A DNA stretch of 64,000 nt from Phaeosaccion multiseriatum (GCA_965112735.1 OZ218951.1:5704001-5768000); one strand, 5' to 3'; shown: positions 48,999 to 61,495, numbered from the stretch's first letter. A program made the numbers and translations. The notes: generated from the sequence alone by a model not told the origin.

Positions 48999-49506
48999 AA
49001 GAGAGAGAGAGAGGCACAGAGAGAGAGGGAGAGAGGGGCGCTGTGCGAGACAGAGGTCGCACCCAGACAGAGTGTCCATCCATCCTCCACGAGTGCGCGG
49101 AAGTCAGCATGTCCGCGTTTAGAACTTGTCTCCTCATAGTTGGCTGCACTGTTAGAACTTGTCTTTGCTTACTGTTACAAGTTGTCTCCTGTTCTTTGCT
49201 TTACATACATGGCAGGCCGTTGCTTCCGTCACGCTCGCCTGCCCCAATGCGTCAACGGCAATGCCCGAATGACTGTTGTGGGTGCGTGTTGCACCTGTCC
49301 GCCTGCGTGTCGGCCTGCCTATCTGCCTGCCTATCTGTCTGCCTATCTGCATGCCTATCTGTCTGCCTATCGGAGGGAAGAGTCTCCTCCCCTCGCCCAT
49401 CCTCCCGAGATAAAGACAGTGGTCCGCCCCTTTGCCTCCGAGCTGCTCCTTCCCTCGCCTCCAGATGCACACCCAACTATAGAGAGAGACAGAGAGAGAC
49501 AGACCC
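48564..49506. other. Convergent intergenic region with GA-rich repeat
   Basis: 943 bp between calreticulin and RPB5 stops. Contains GAGAGA/GGCAGAGA repeats (48907-49036) and TCTGCCTA/TGCC repeats (49310-49372). No gene recognised. Confidence 0.6.
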
Positions 49507-50804
49507 TCAAAAACACACCCGGTAGGTGACGTATCTGCCCGCCGTCTCGGATGGGCGTGTGATCTTTACCACCTGCCCCCTCTGCAGGCCGTAGTAGCGC
49601 GCCACTGGGTCGTGCATCTGTATGCGGGGAAGCTGCGTGTCCCGCAGCTTGTACTTCTTCAGCAGCTCCTTCTTCTCCTCCGGTATCAGCACTTGGTGCT
49701 CCGGCACGAGCACGTGTTCTGTGATATCCACCATCAGCTCCGCGTCACGGAAGTTCTCCACCTGAAGGGGGAAGAGGAGGGGGGAGTGCGTGTGTGGGGG
49801 GGGCGAAGACGGCGACGCAAGCGAGACGGAGGGGCGGTCAGACCACCGATAATAGACGACGCGTAGCGACAACAACAACGACACCACCGCCACCACTGCC
49901 ACTACCAACAACAACAAACACAACATTCTACTAGCATGTCGTGCGTACCTGCACGTTCCGCTGGCTGCAGAGGCTCTCCAGCGCCTGTTTGGCGAAGGAC
50001 GTGATGGCCTCCTTGACCACGATGATGGCTTTGTTCACATTCTCCTGCCGCATACGGTCGCTGTACACGCGGATGGGTTTCACCCCGACCTGCAGGGCGA
50101 CAAAGGCAATGGTAGAGGCAGCATGGGGTGGAGAGACTATAAGTAGGGGAAGACGCAACGTACAGCTGCCTGACCACCTATGTCTAGCTCCGTCACTAAT
50201 GCCCCCCTGTGACTCCTCCCTCACCTTCTCGTCCTCGGGAAAGAACACAAAGAGCTGGTCGGTGGGGTCGTCAGCCTTTTCCACCAGAATGGTCATTTGC
50301 TCCCTCTGCGGGTTGTCTCCGTACTTGCCCAGGAACTGCTCAGCCGTCATGTTCAGAGACGCGTCCGTGACCACGTACCCGCGATTGCTTAGCATCTGGC
50401 GGGCCGGGGGGAGGGGAGGGGAGCACAGCACAGCAAGGGGTCGTTGATACGATGATGGTGGAGGGGGGGCCGGGCTTGAGCCACTGGGGGTTGGACATAT
50501 TCCCTCGGGAAGGGGGGATTGTAGCAAGGGAGGGTAAGACCTATTTCCTCGCGATTAAGACAGCGTTTGCAGTGCGGGAGGGAGGCTAGACCTCATCTCT
50601 CTCTCCCCCTCCTCACGGCCTGCCACTTGATGAGCCCCTCTGAGACGACTCTACAGCGAAGGCTAGCTGACACAAGCACTCGTGAGACACAGGTTGATGA
50701 CTCTGTTTTGTCGTTCCCTCTCTCACCTTGAGTGTGGTCCTCCGGATGCGATACAGCTTCTGCCCGTCTTGGGTGAGCTGCGTGGTGGGCCGAGCGTACG
50801 ACAT
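49507..50804 (-). CDS. RPB5: RNA polymerase I/II/III shared subunit RPABC1 (RPB5)
   Basis: Four exons on the minus strand: 50804-50727, 50395-50225, 50089-49949, 49761-49507; 214 aa, the normal RPB5 length. The jaw domain reads [40 protein letters not shown] and [14 protein letters not shown]; the C-terminal assembly domain, also shared with archaeal RpoH, reads NITEH-like [61 protein letters not shown]. Core subunit of all three nuclear RNA polymerases. Divergent from the PHD/IQ/PH gene. Confidence 0.96.
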
Positions 50805-51286
50805 GGCGGGGCGGGGCCGCTTCCCATGCAAAGACGACCTCCCCCGCCAGTAGAGCTGCAGAGTACAAGCTGCTGCAGGACAACAAACAAAAGAGGGCGA
50901 ACAGAGGGGATCTCTCAGAGGGGCAAGAGAAAAAAAATGGCAAGATTTGTCGATGTCGATTTCAAAAATCGAATCATTACTTTTGTACTTCGAAGTACTT
51001 TTTTTTTTTTTTTCTGTTTTCCCATCTGCCACTGTACATACGTGCCAATGCCTCAAGATGGGTTTCATGGCGCCGCGAGGGAGCCTCTGCTACTGTATAT
51101 ATGTGTCGCCATGCCTCAGGATAGGTTTCACGGGGCCGCGGGGAGGGAGACCCGTACAAAGGGGCAGCAGGTTCAGAGACGCCGGGGCAACATCACGTCA
51201 GGCAACATCCACGATGGCGGGGTCTTGTGCATTGATTGGTGGCACGGGGTTGAGTCGCCTGCAGCAGAGAGCAGGCGGGGCTCAAC
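50805..51286. promoter_or_regulatory. Divergent promoter region, RPB5 / PHD-IQ-PH gene
   Basis: 482 bp between divergent ATGs. Includes a 14-nt T-run near 51000 and an imperfect tandem duplication of about 62 bp (51025-51149) around ATGCCTCA(A/G)GAT(G/A)GGTTTCA. Confidence 0.45.
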
Positions 51287-51628
51287 ATGGCTGCTCGTTT
51301 AGGCGATAGGGACGCCCCTCCGGCTTTCCTCGACGACAAGGTATTTGCTAAGCGCGTAAGCCAGGCTCAGCACAACGCCTCCCCCCACCACCACCACGGC
51401 CACCACCACGGCCACCACCACGGCCACCACCACGGCCATCATCACGGCCACCGCCACCACCACCACCACCCCAGCCGCCGCCACCACCGGGCGCACGTCT
51501 TCACGATCGACCGAAAACCCGGCGACCCGTCCATTGTCGGCGCTCCCCTCCTTCCCCTCCGTCGGCCACCTAGTCCTCTCGCTGAGGATTCTGACAGTGA
51601 CGGTTCCAGCAGTGACAGCTCCAGGAGT

Positions 51629-51679
<51 letters not shown>

Positions 51680-53221
51680 GGGAGCAGCAGCAGCAGTGGC
51701 AGTGGGAGCAGCAGCGACGGAGACTACCGTGGTGGGCGTGCCCGTTGCCGTAACGCGATACTCAATCTCCCCGAGAAGCTCCTCTTCGGCGGCCGCCCTG
51801 CCCCCCTTGTCAAGTCTACCGCGCCACTCTCCCTCCACCAGAGAGAAAAATATCGACAGAGGCACGTGCAGCAAGGAAGGCGCCACAGACAGCTGCTGCA
51901 CGAGGAGAGGCGGAAGCGGGCCCGGAAGGCCAAGCAAGGCCAGCGGGCGTGCAACTCTGCGCCTCTATACGTGGATCCGTACACCTTGGCGGGCGGGAAG
52001 AGCGGCCACCTAGGACACGTCGCCAACGTCAGGTAAGTGCAGTACGGGCTGTGGGGGCTGGGCAGGGGCAGTAGGCACAAGACGGGCAGGCACGGCCCGC
52101 CCATAGCAGGGGCCGCCACTCCACTCCACTCCTCACAGCCATTACGAGACGCGTGTTGCCTCTCTTTGTTTCCCCCCCCCTCTCTCTCGACCTCGTCTCC
52201 CTCTCCCCCCGCTCTTCTGTCTCTGCTGCCTCACAATCGATCGCGTCCGTCCGCCCGTCCGCCCGTCCCCTCTCGACAAGGCAGACAAGAAACCCCGAAC
52301 ATCATCTCCAGCCACCTCAAAGACCCCCCCAAGTTCTCTGAAGTGCACGCGCACACCAATCCGGAGGGTAATCCCCAGGATCCCGACAAGCAGTATTGGA
52401 GTGCCCTCTTCCTTCGCAAGGCAAGCGTCGCGGGCATTCAGCGCGAGGAGGAGAAGACCAGGGCACTGGAGCGGGAGAGGATAAGAGCGTTTGACGCCGT
52501 CATTGTGGCGCACCTGACCGATGTGAGTGAGTGAGTGAGTGAGTGAGTGAGTGAGTGAGTGAGTGAGTGAGTGAGTGAGTGAGTGAGGGAGGGAGTGAGT
52601 GAGTGAGTGAGTGAGTGAGTGAGTGAGTGAGTGAGTGAGTGAGTGAGTGAGTGAGTGAGTGAGTGAGTGCGTGAGTAAGTGAGTGAGTGAGTGAGTGAGT
52701 GAGTGAGTGAGGGAGTGAGTGAGTGAGTGAGTGAGTGAGTGAGTGAGTGAGTGAGTGAGTGAGTGAGTGAGTGAGTGAGTGAGTGAGTGAGTGAGTGAGT
52801 GCGTCAAGGGCTTTCTTGAGATCGTGCTGAAGCCACCCCACCAGCCAATCAGCCGTCAGGCACACACAGGCCTTCAAGGCCAGGTCCGAAGTTCAACACA
52901 AGGATTGATTACGCGTTCGGTCTCTGTCCCCTCTCTCACCGCTCTGCCGTGCCCTCCCTCCCTCCCTGCCTGCCTGCCCCCCCTCCCCCCCCCACCCTAG
53001 AGTGTGTCGGCTACCCAAGCCATGGCTCGGCAGGGGGAGGCGGAGCTTCTAAGAGACCCCATCCACTGCTTCGGCCACGACCACCGCTTCGACTCGCTAC
53101 GCCTCATGCCCCTGCAGGAGTGGGGCAACGCGAGGAGGGGCCGCGGCGCTCATTGCAACATTTGCTCGAGGCCCACTGTGCCCGGTGCACAGCGCCTGCA
53201 GTGCAAGGTGGGTGTGTGTGG

Positions 53222-53282
<61 letters not shown>

Positions 53283-55177
53283 TGTGAGAGAGAGAGGCTG
53301 TGTGTTGTGGGTGGGTGGTGGCGAATCGTGAGAGGCGCACTTAGTACGCACGCACCCACGCACGCACCCACGCACGCACGCGCACCCATAAACTCGCGGG
53401 ACGAGTGGCCGGCACAAGACAAGTCCCTAACTGGCAAGCACGTTCGTTTCACCTACGCCATCCCCCAACCCCATCCACTGTCATCCCCCTCCCCCATCCA
53501 CTGCCATCCCTCACCCGTCGCGCCATCCCCAGTACTGTCCCATCACGGTGCACTTCTCCTGCGAGCGCAAGCAGCGGCGAGCTAGCGTTGACTGCAAACG
53601 CGCCCCCCTCCAAAGACCTTTCCACGGCGATGGCGATGGGCGCCCCCTCTCCTGGCGCTGCGCGGATTGCTCAACAGGTTACGACGCTGTGGAGGCGGAG
53701 GCCAAGCAGGAGGAGATGAAAATGCTCCAGACAAGGCACAAGCAGGTGGGGGGGTGGGTGGGGGGTGGTGGATGTGCTTGGGGGTCCAAGTAGCGGGGAG
53801 GCCCAACTCTACGGGCGCAGAACAGCAGACTCGACTCTCTTCCTCCCTCCCTCCTTCCCTCCTTCCCTCCCTCCCTCCCTCCCTCCTTCCCTCCCTCCCT
53901 CCCTCCCTCCCTCCTTCCCTCCTTCCCTCCCTCCCTCCCTCCTTCCTTCCCTCCTTCCCTCCCTCCCTCCCTCCTTCCCTCCCTCCCTCCCTCCCTCCCT
54001 CCCTCCCTCCCTCCCTCCCTCCCTCCCTCCCTCCCTCCCTCCCTCCCTCCCTCCCTCCCTCCCTCCCTCCCTTCCTCTCTGACTCCCTCAATCCCTCCCT
54101 CCCTCCCTCCCTCCCTCCCTCCCTCGCTCGCTCCCTCCCTCCCTCCCTCCCACCCTCCCTCCCTCCCTCCCTCCCTCCCTCCCACCCTCCCTCCCTCTCT
54201 CCCTCTCTCCCTCTCTCCCTCCCCCCCTGCCTCCCTGCCTCCCTGCCTCCCTCCCTCCCTCTCTCCCTCCCTCCCTCTCTCCCTCTCTCACTCCCTCAGA
54301 ACAGCAGACTCGACTCTCTCTCCCTCCCTCCCTCCATCCCTCCCTCCCTCCACCCCCTAACGTCTCTCGCTCCTCCCCCCCCCCCTCCCCAGGCCCTGTA
54401 CGACAAGTCCGCCCTGATGCTTGCCACTCGCCAGCTTGCCAATGTGCGGCGGCAGCGAGAGGCTTGCGTGCGTGTGCAAGCGTGTGTGAGGGGGAGACAG
54501 TGCCGAAGGGCCCTATGGCAGCGGCAGAGGAGCGTGTACAGGCCTTGGCAGCTCAGGTGAGAGGATGGCAGCAGAGGGCAGAGGAGCTTCGCCGCCAGCT
54601 GCGGGGTGACTCAGACTATCCCACCACTCACTCTCCGTCTGTCTACCCCCAATCCACTGCCATCCCTCCCTCCCTTCTCCCTCCCCTCCTCTCCCTCCAT
54701 GCACACCGCAATACCTTACTCAGAGTGCTGAACATTGAGAACCTTCACCTGACAAAAGGGCCCTGCCCGCGCTTCAAGTGCTACCTCACCATCCACGACC
54801 CCGCAGTGCTGCAGGCGGAGGATGCGGCTCGGCAGAAGGAGCAGGAGCAGCTGTTGATACAGCAGCAGCGCAAGAATGCCCTTTCATCGCCTTCGGCAAG
54901 GGTTTCCGGGCGACCTTTTGCGCGCCGCAATGCCCTGCAGCTACCGAGGCAAACGCTTCCGCCTTTTGCATTCTCCTCCTCCGCAGGTGTACGTACAGGG
55001 GCTGAGGTTGCGGTAAAGAAACGAGACGGACAAGAGGGGAAGGAGGAGGACGGTGAAGGAGAGGAAGAAGAAGAAGAAGAAGAAGAGGAGGAGGAGGAGG
55101 AGGAGGAGGAGGAGGAGGAGGAGGAGGAGGAGGAGGAGGAGGAGGAGGAGGAGGAGGAGGAGGAGGAAGAGGAGGAG

Positions 55178-55212
<35 letters not shown>

Positions 55213-57735
55213 GGAGGAGGAGGAGTGGGGGGAGAGGGGAGAGGAGGAGGGGGGAAAGGACAAGGTGGAAGGGGAGAAGGCGAAGGAGGCGGAGGGGGAA
55301 AGGAAGGAGGGGAAGGAGAGAGGAAAGATGGAGGGGAGCACCACCCCCGATGGGAGGAGGGGGCGGAGTGGGACGAATTGGACCCCAAGAACAAGGCGCC
55401 GCCCGCTGGGGGCAGTGAAGGCAGGTCTCTTCTCCTTCCTGCGCGAATGTCAAGTCTTCTTCTTCCAAACAGAGTCGCGCAGCTTGTTACCCAGCAGCGG
55501 CCCCCACTCGATGGCAAGTGCCAGTGCCAGTGCTATGGCCAGTGCCGGAGGCAAGGGCAGGGAGGGTAGGAGGGGGGGGTGGAAAGACGTCAGAGGAGGA
55601 ATAGTTAGAAAGAGAACGACAGCGGTGGCAGGCTGGGCAGGAGGATCGTCTGGAGCGGTGAGGAGGGGGTCGGAGCCTCTGCGGGGGAAGAGAAGAGACA
55701 GCGATAGAGGCGGAGATAGAGACAGAGACAGGAGTGCTGCGAGTACTATTAAGGGCCTGTTCATGCCCACTCTCTTCCTGGCCCCCATTAAGTTTCGCAA
55801 GGGGGCGGCAGCTGCTGCGAGGGCGAGGATAGAGGCGGTGGCTCGCAAGGAGAAGGAGGCAGAACAGCAGCAGGGGAAGCCAGAGGTAGAGAAGGAGCAG
55901 CAGCCGCAGGAGGAAGAGGAGGAGGAGGAGGATGAGGAGGAGGAGGAGGAGGAGGAGGAGGAGGAGGAGGAGGACGGCAGGGAGGAGGCGGCAGACGCCT
56001 TTGGTTGGCGGCTGCAGGCCACGAGGGGGCAGCACCTTGACACCGACCAAGAGGGTCAAGAAGAGCCATGCCTGTTCGCCCCCATCAACGTGCCGCCGAC
56101 CTCGGGCCGCGCGGTGGCGGTGCTGACGGTGGTGCGTAGAGAGGCGGGCAGCAGTATGGAGACCGCGGTGGGGCAGGCCGTGCTGCCACTGGAGGAAGCG
56201 CTTAGGGAAGGGAGGGTGCGCCAAGCCAAGAGGCTACTCACGCCGCTGCTGGGGCGCCTTAAGAATGCCGTGAGGAAGGCGAAAGGTGCGTGGATGGAGG
56301 GGGGGTTGGGTGTGGTTGGGTGTGGTTGGGTGTGGTTGGGTGTGGTTGGGTTGTAAAGTGAATCCGGAGAGAAGCAGGGCAAGAGGATGGGGCACAAGTA
56401 GGAGTATGTCAGTGGGAGGACGGAGCTCGTGTTTCCCCTCTCTCTCTCGAAGGTCTCTTCGCTTCGTTGTTCTTCATGCAAAGTATCGAGTTCAGTGCCT
56501 AATTTGAATCTCTCATGCCGCCCTCCTCCCACGGGTCCACCCTCCCCTTCCCCCCCCCCCCTCTCCCCCCCTCTGGTGCACCAGAACGAGACGGAGGACG
56601 CCGCCCCTCGTTTGGCAACGGAGCCAAGCGCATCGAGATCTTCCCTCCTCGCTCCGACTCTACCACCCCATGCAGCAGCGGAGCTACCGAAGCCCCCCCT
56701 CCCCCCCGTCTGCGTGTGGAAGTGAGCAGTCTCCGTAGCTGGGAGACCAAGGCAGGTCTGCTCGAAGTGAGCTTTCCGACGGCGGCGAGCGGCCGAGCGT
56801 TACTTCCGAGCATCAGCAGCCCCTCTCGAGAGCTCAGGTACGCGGTGCTGTGCGAGAAGGTGCTGCTGCTGTACTCTTCTCAGTATTGCAGTAGGGAGGT
56901 GGCCAGGATTAAGCTGCCTGGCTCGCTGCTGCAGAACGTGGGGTCGAATCTGAAGGCATATGGGCATGATAGAGACCTCATCATACTGCACGTACCTCCT
57001 TCGCTCGAGCGGGAAGGCCGAGGGGAGGGAGGAGGAGGGGGGGAGAGAGCGGCAGGGAGAGGGAGAGGAGGGAGGGGAGGGGAGGCCATAACGGGGGGGG
57101 CAGCGAACCCCGGGGGGGAGGGGGGCAAGCAGGGCGAGGGCTGCAGCCTCACGCTCGCGCCCTTCACCAGCGACGAGCACCAGGTAAGAGGGAAAGGGAG
57201 TGATTTTGGGAATACCAGGGCATCATCTTGGTAATACCATTGTGATATGGGCATGTCGTTGTTCGGGATGGCAGTGGATGGGTCGGGAGGGGATATTGGC
57301 CCACCGGGAAGGGTTGGGAGGGAGAGGGAGGGCAGTCTGGTTGGCTGAGGGTTGAGTGTGAGAGCGGGGCAGCTTTTCTTTCAGCCCGCATGCCGCATGT
57401 CCTGTGACTAGCTATCGTACCCCCCCCTCGTGCTGCCCCTGGCCCTGCCCCTCCTCCTGGCCTTCCCGCTGTTGCTGTGTATCACCGACGGCTCTGCTTG
57501 CCAGGAGTGGCTGGTGAAGTTGCGACACGCGTCTCGATACGGCGATGAGTATGACCACAAGCTCAAGACAGGCGTCCCCAGAGACAAGCGGCGAAGAGGC
57601 AACAACGCGCACGCCCACGCCAACGTCGACAAGGGGGCAGGGGCAAGGGTAGGGGGGCAGGAACTCCGAGACGAGAAGGACGGGAAGGAGTTGCTGCCAG
57701 CGATCATGCTGCCCCCCCCTTCCGACTGTCTATAG
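51287..57735 (+). CDS. Multidomain protein: His/Ser-rich N-terminus, PHD-like finger, IQ, acidic tracts, PH-like domain
   Basis: Exons: 51287-52032, 52285-52522, 53001-53207, 53533-53745, 54393-54556, 54724-56285, 56585-57183, 57505-57735; phases close to about 1,319 aa. The N-terminus carries HHHGHHHG repeats, then a Ser run. Exons 3-4 together encode a C4HC3 finger, CNIC-CKYC-HFSC-CADC with a Trp before the last pair, best read as PHD-like. Exon 5 has an IQ motif (VQACVRGRQCRRALWQRQR). Exon 6 opens with VLNIENLHL...FKCYLTIHDP, possibly C2-like, then long Glu runs; part of this 1.56-kb exon (about 55200-55500) could hide an intron or another frame. Exons 7-8 resemble a PH domain (RYAVLCEKVLLLYSS ... 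FTSDEHQEWLVKLRHAS). Might link calmodulin, lipid and chromatin-type binding. Function unknown. Confidence 0.7.
52523..52800. repeat. (GTGA)n microsatellite starting at a splice donor
   Basis: About 69 GTGA units with few changes. The first unit is the GTGAGT donor of intron 2 in the PHD/IQ/PH gene, so dozens of potential donors follow in register. Confidence 0.95.
53208..53290. repeat. (TG)n microsatellite in intron 3 of the PHD/IQ/PH gene
   Basis: TG run beginning at the GTGGGT donor. The intron ends with two CCATCCACTG(C/T)CATCCC copies before the acceptor. Confidence 0.93.
53838..54345. repeat. (CCCT)n array in intron 4 of the PHD/IQ/PH gene
   Basis: About 500 bp of CCCT with CCTT, CCTG and CTCT variants. 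The main block is bracketed by two copies of CAGAACAGCAGACTCGACTC (about 53818 and 54297). Confidence 0.95.
55066..55226. repeat. (GGA/GAA)n coding poly-Glu tract
   Basis: About 160 bp in frame as an almost pure Glu run in exon 6. A second, shorter Glu/Asp run lies at 55913-55974. Confidence 0.9.
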
Positions 57736-59497
57736 CGAAGCACAAGCAGAGCATTGCCCGAGGGACATGGGCCGGAGGGAGGTGTGTGCCGGAGGTGTGG
57801 TGGTGGCTTCGTGTGTATTATACAGCAGTGCGGGGGAGGAGGTGGAGCGGAGAGGATGGCGTCGCTCGCGTCACGTGGAGTGGAGCGAGCCTCTCTCTTC
57901 TCCGTACCACACGGAGGGAGAGCTCGTGTGTGCATGCATGCATGCATGCGTGCGTGCGTGCGTGCGTGTGCGCGTTTTCGCCGCCGCCTCGCGTCGGTGG
58001 AGACGAACTGGAACTGTATATTGACACTATTGGCACTGCCTTACCAATGACCCTCATGTCTGTGTTTCTGTGAGGCCTACGGAGGCCTTCAAAGGTATCT
58101 CTGTGAGGCCTACGCAGGCCTTCGAAGGTGTCCCTCTCCCTCCCCACCCATGATCCCAATGGCCTATCCCAGCCAGGCGTTTGGGACCCAGCTTAGACAC
58201 CACCGTATATTTCAGCACATGTTGACCCGCACACCCATTCCCACGATCGCATATCGCATATACCGCCGCATGTGCTGCCCTGTCCGACAGAGGCGCATAT
58301 CGCGCTCGGGTAGCTAGGGATAATCAGGAATAGGCAGGGATACGCGAGTATGGGACCGGCCGCTTGTACAGACGAGTATGCGTTTATGCGTTATACTTTC
58401 CACATGGCTATGGTGTCGAATGGGGGGATACGACGTGCGGTGTCGCATATTTTATGAGTGTGAGCCTCGCCATCGAATATTCTTGTCTGCCACCCTTGGT
58501 AGGCCCACCCTTGCTTGTCGCCACACACCCAGCAGTACGCAGTCTTGTGTGCCTAGCTACCCAGTGCTTCTTGAAGCTTCGGACATTGCCCTACAGTGTG
58601 GGGCTGGGTGGTATTCATATTTCGACATGTTGCTTGGTCTTTTTGTTTTTGGGGGCAGAGAATGGGCAGAATTCATGTCCCGTATTCGGCCCCTTGGATA
58701 TCGCCCCTGACCCTTTCTCTCTTTCCTGCTTCTGCCGGCGCCTTCAGGCCGGCGCCAGCCAGCCTGCTTCCTGTTTCTGGCCAGCGCTAGTCGGCCCTTG
58801 TTTCCTTTCCAAGGGTGGACACCTAGCTAGAAACCTGTCAGGCTTCAGGAGGGGTCGATCGCATCAGCAGAAAAGAAGGGCGAGGAAGGGCGGAGGGAGA
58901 CTGTTCCTTCTCTGCGAATGGAGCGAGGTCTGTCCCTTCTCTTCCATCTGTGCCACTCTCTGCGAAATATTCAAGCCTGTCTCTCCCTCCCTTCCGCGTT
59001 TGCTTTGTCGGTTTTGCATATCTCCTCGGCTATCCAGCCTTCCCTCCCCGGGCGGCGGGAGCTGGGCCAACGGAGGCTGCATGCAGTACGTACATACACG
59101 TCGTGCTTCAGCGGACAGTGATGCGGTGTTGGTTTTGTCAGCACAGCCATGCTTTTTTCGGGAGGTTCGTGTGTATTATAACAGATGGCTGGTGGCTGGG
59201 GGGTACGTGGCGCCCCGTATAACCACTTGGTGAAGATGGTGCCAACCTGAGAGGGCCGGGTCTCTCACAGCTTTTCACTTTTTTTCCCAACGAGGCACCC
59301 CCTCTTCCCCTTCTCCTTAGTCCTCTTCTTCACTCCTTCCGCTCCTTTAGTCACAGCAGTGTCGCACTTCTTGTACTAAGGCAAGCGGTGAGGACAAAGG
59401 CAAGAGAAGCGGAAAGAGGTACGGAAGTTTCCAACCGCCATACGCAGATTATTCTCCAAGCAGACGGGGCTCAGACCACAACAGCAGCAGCTTTAGG
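57736..59497. other. 1.76-kb intergenic region
   Basis: Compositionally different from the rest: few microsatellites and more balanced bases. It contains a GCAT/GCGT repeat (57932-57970), two adjacent 33-bp direct repeats (58068-58133) around TGAGGCCTACG(G/C)AGGCCTTC, and CGCATAT repeats near 58250-58300. An 870-bp open frame (58364-59233) has no recognisable protein features. Confidence 0.55.
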
Positions 59498-61437
59498 ATG
59501 ATGATGATGAACGGGAGAGTGCAGATTCTTGCCCTGCTCGGAGGGCTCTTTGCCTTGGCCACTGGTAGTCCGTCTGTGAGCGACGCACCCACCCCATCTC
59601 CAGCCTGTGATGACATCGTGGCCACCGTCATCGCTTTGAATGATGGCAACTTCGATGCTCTGCTGGATGCCGCCATCGAAGTCGGGCTTGACGCCACGCT
59701 GAGCTCTGACCAAGAGGTCAGTAGCATTGGCCGGAGATCAGGCAGACACAGTGATTCTTACTCTCTCCCCCCTAACTTCGGTGACCTCCGGCCTTCACTT
59801 CTTCCTTCCTCGGCTCTCACGGGCCGGCCCGCTCCGAGAGCCGCAAGCATTCATTATGTGTAGATGGTGTGCTGGGTGCTCTAGAACTCTCCACTCCCTC
59901 TCTTCTTCGTCTCTCCATCTCTCCATCTCTCTTCTCTCTCTCTCTCTCTCTCTCTCTCATGTCTATTATATTCTCTCACACCTTCTTGTCATCCCGCCAT
60001 ACTCACACCCGCCCCCTTTCCCGCCTCTTGTCTTCTTCTCCCCTCAGCTTACCGTTTTCGCACCTACCGACGACGCTTTTGCCGAAGCCGGATTATGGTA
60101 AGATGCTGTGCAAGCCGGCGCCGAATATATACGGCTCCCATCCTCCCTCTCTCTCCGTTAGTGACCCTCTCTCTCCCTCTTTCCCCTCATCACCTTTGTT
60201 TACTCTCCCCCCTCTCCTACGCGCGTCCCATCTCTCACGCTCCCTCTCCTTCCCCTCTCGTCAAATCCCCCTCCCCCCACCCCACCAGCGCGACCGCCGA
60301 AGTCACGGAGGACTGCGCAGACATCACTCAGGTAGACTCCACCATCCTGACGACCATCCTGACGTACCACGTGGCCCTGGGCTCCCTGCCTGCCTCCTCC
60401 ATCCTGGGCTCCACTGTCGACACCATCAACGGAGGCACCTTCGATGTGGCTGAGGATGGAATCATCACGGACGCCTCGGGGAACGAGGTGAGTCATGGAG
60501 CATCCAATTAACAGCAACAGCCATTCACTGGCTTGAGTGAGTCATTGACCATTCCATGGGCCCTCCTTGGCTGGCGGGCATGTTGGTGTACAGGCCTTGG
60601 TTGAGAGGGGGAGGGGGGGATTCAAACGCATCCTAGTGCCTAATACAAACATACTGAAACTCCAACTCCAATGCAGGTGCTCATCAACGCGGTCGATATT
60701 CAAGCATGCAACGGCATCATCCACGTGCTCGGAGGCGTGCTCAGCCCCTCCGTCATCGACACCACCACCACCACCACCGACCCCGCCACCACTGGTACCA
60801 AGGACCCGGCCACTGGACTGGACTTTGGGCTGCCTGAGGATGCCCCGATCGCGTGCCTGCTGCCTAGCCCCTCTGTGGAGCCGTGGTCAGACCCCGACTT
60901 TCGAACCACTGTGGAAACGAGTCCGGAGGAGGATCTACAGCTGGCGCCCTGTGTAGGTACGTTCGTACGTGCGTAAGCGAAGGGGGTGCTTACGTATTGT
61001 AGTGTAAGGTGCCTTTGCCTGCGAAAGGGTTGGGCGGGAGTGAGCGGGGGACAACGAGACGACTTGCGAGGGGAAGGAGGGTGGGCGTGACACGTTGGTG
61101 ATACACAAGGAAAGCAACACGTTCGAACCCCTCCCGAGAGTTGTCTCTTTCTCTCTCTCATCTTTCCCACATGGCACTTCCTGCCTCCCTCCCCCCACCC
61201 CCTCTGCCCTCTCTCTCAGACTTCCTCAACATAGGCGACGTAAGCATCGGCCTGGGGCTGGAGTTCAACTCCCAGTGCCCCTCTGCTCTCGAGCCTGATG
61301 CCCACGCGCTGGGGGGTTGCGGAGCCACCGGCAGGGCCCAGTGTAGGCAGTGCTTTATCGACGAGAATAGGTTTCAGGAGTACATCGAGAACGACGTCGG
61401 CATCGAGTATCAGAGCAGCGACTTCGACTACGAAAGT

Positions 61438-61495
<58 letters not shown>

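Noticed and set aside
58364-59233. 289-residue open frame as a gene
   Set aside because: No recognisable domain, no signal or repeat structure, and no intron signals; kept only as a point of interest.
61095-61135. Possible tRNA T-arm (GTTCGAACCC)
   Set aside because: No 5-bp stem around the loop, no anticodon arm or acceptor stem; it lies in a FAS1-gene intron.
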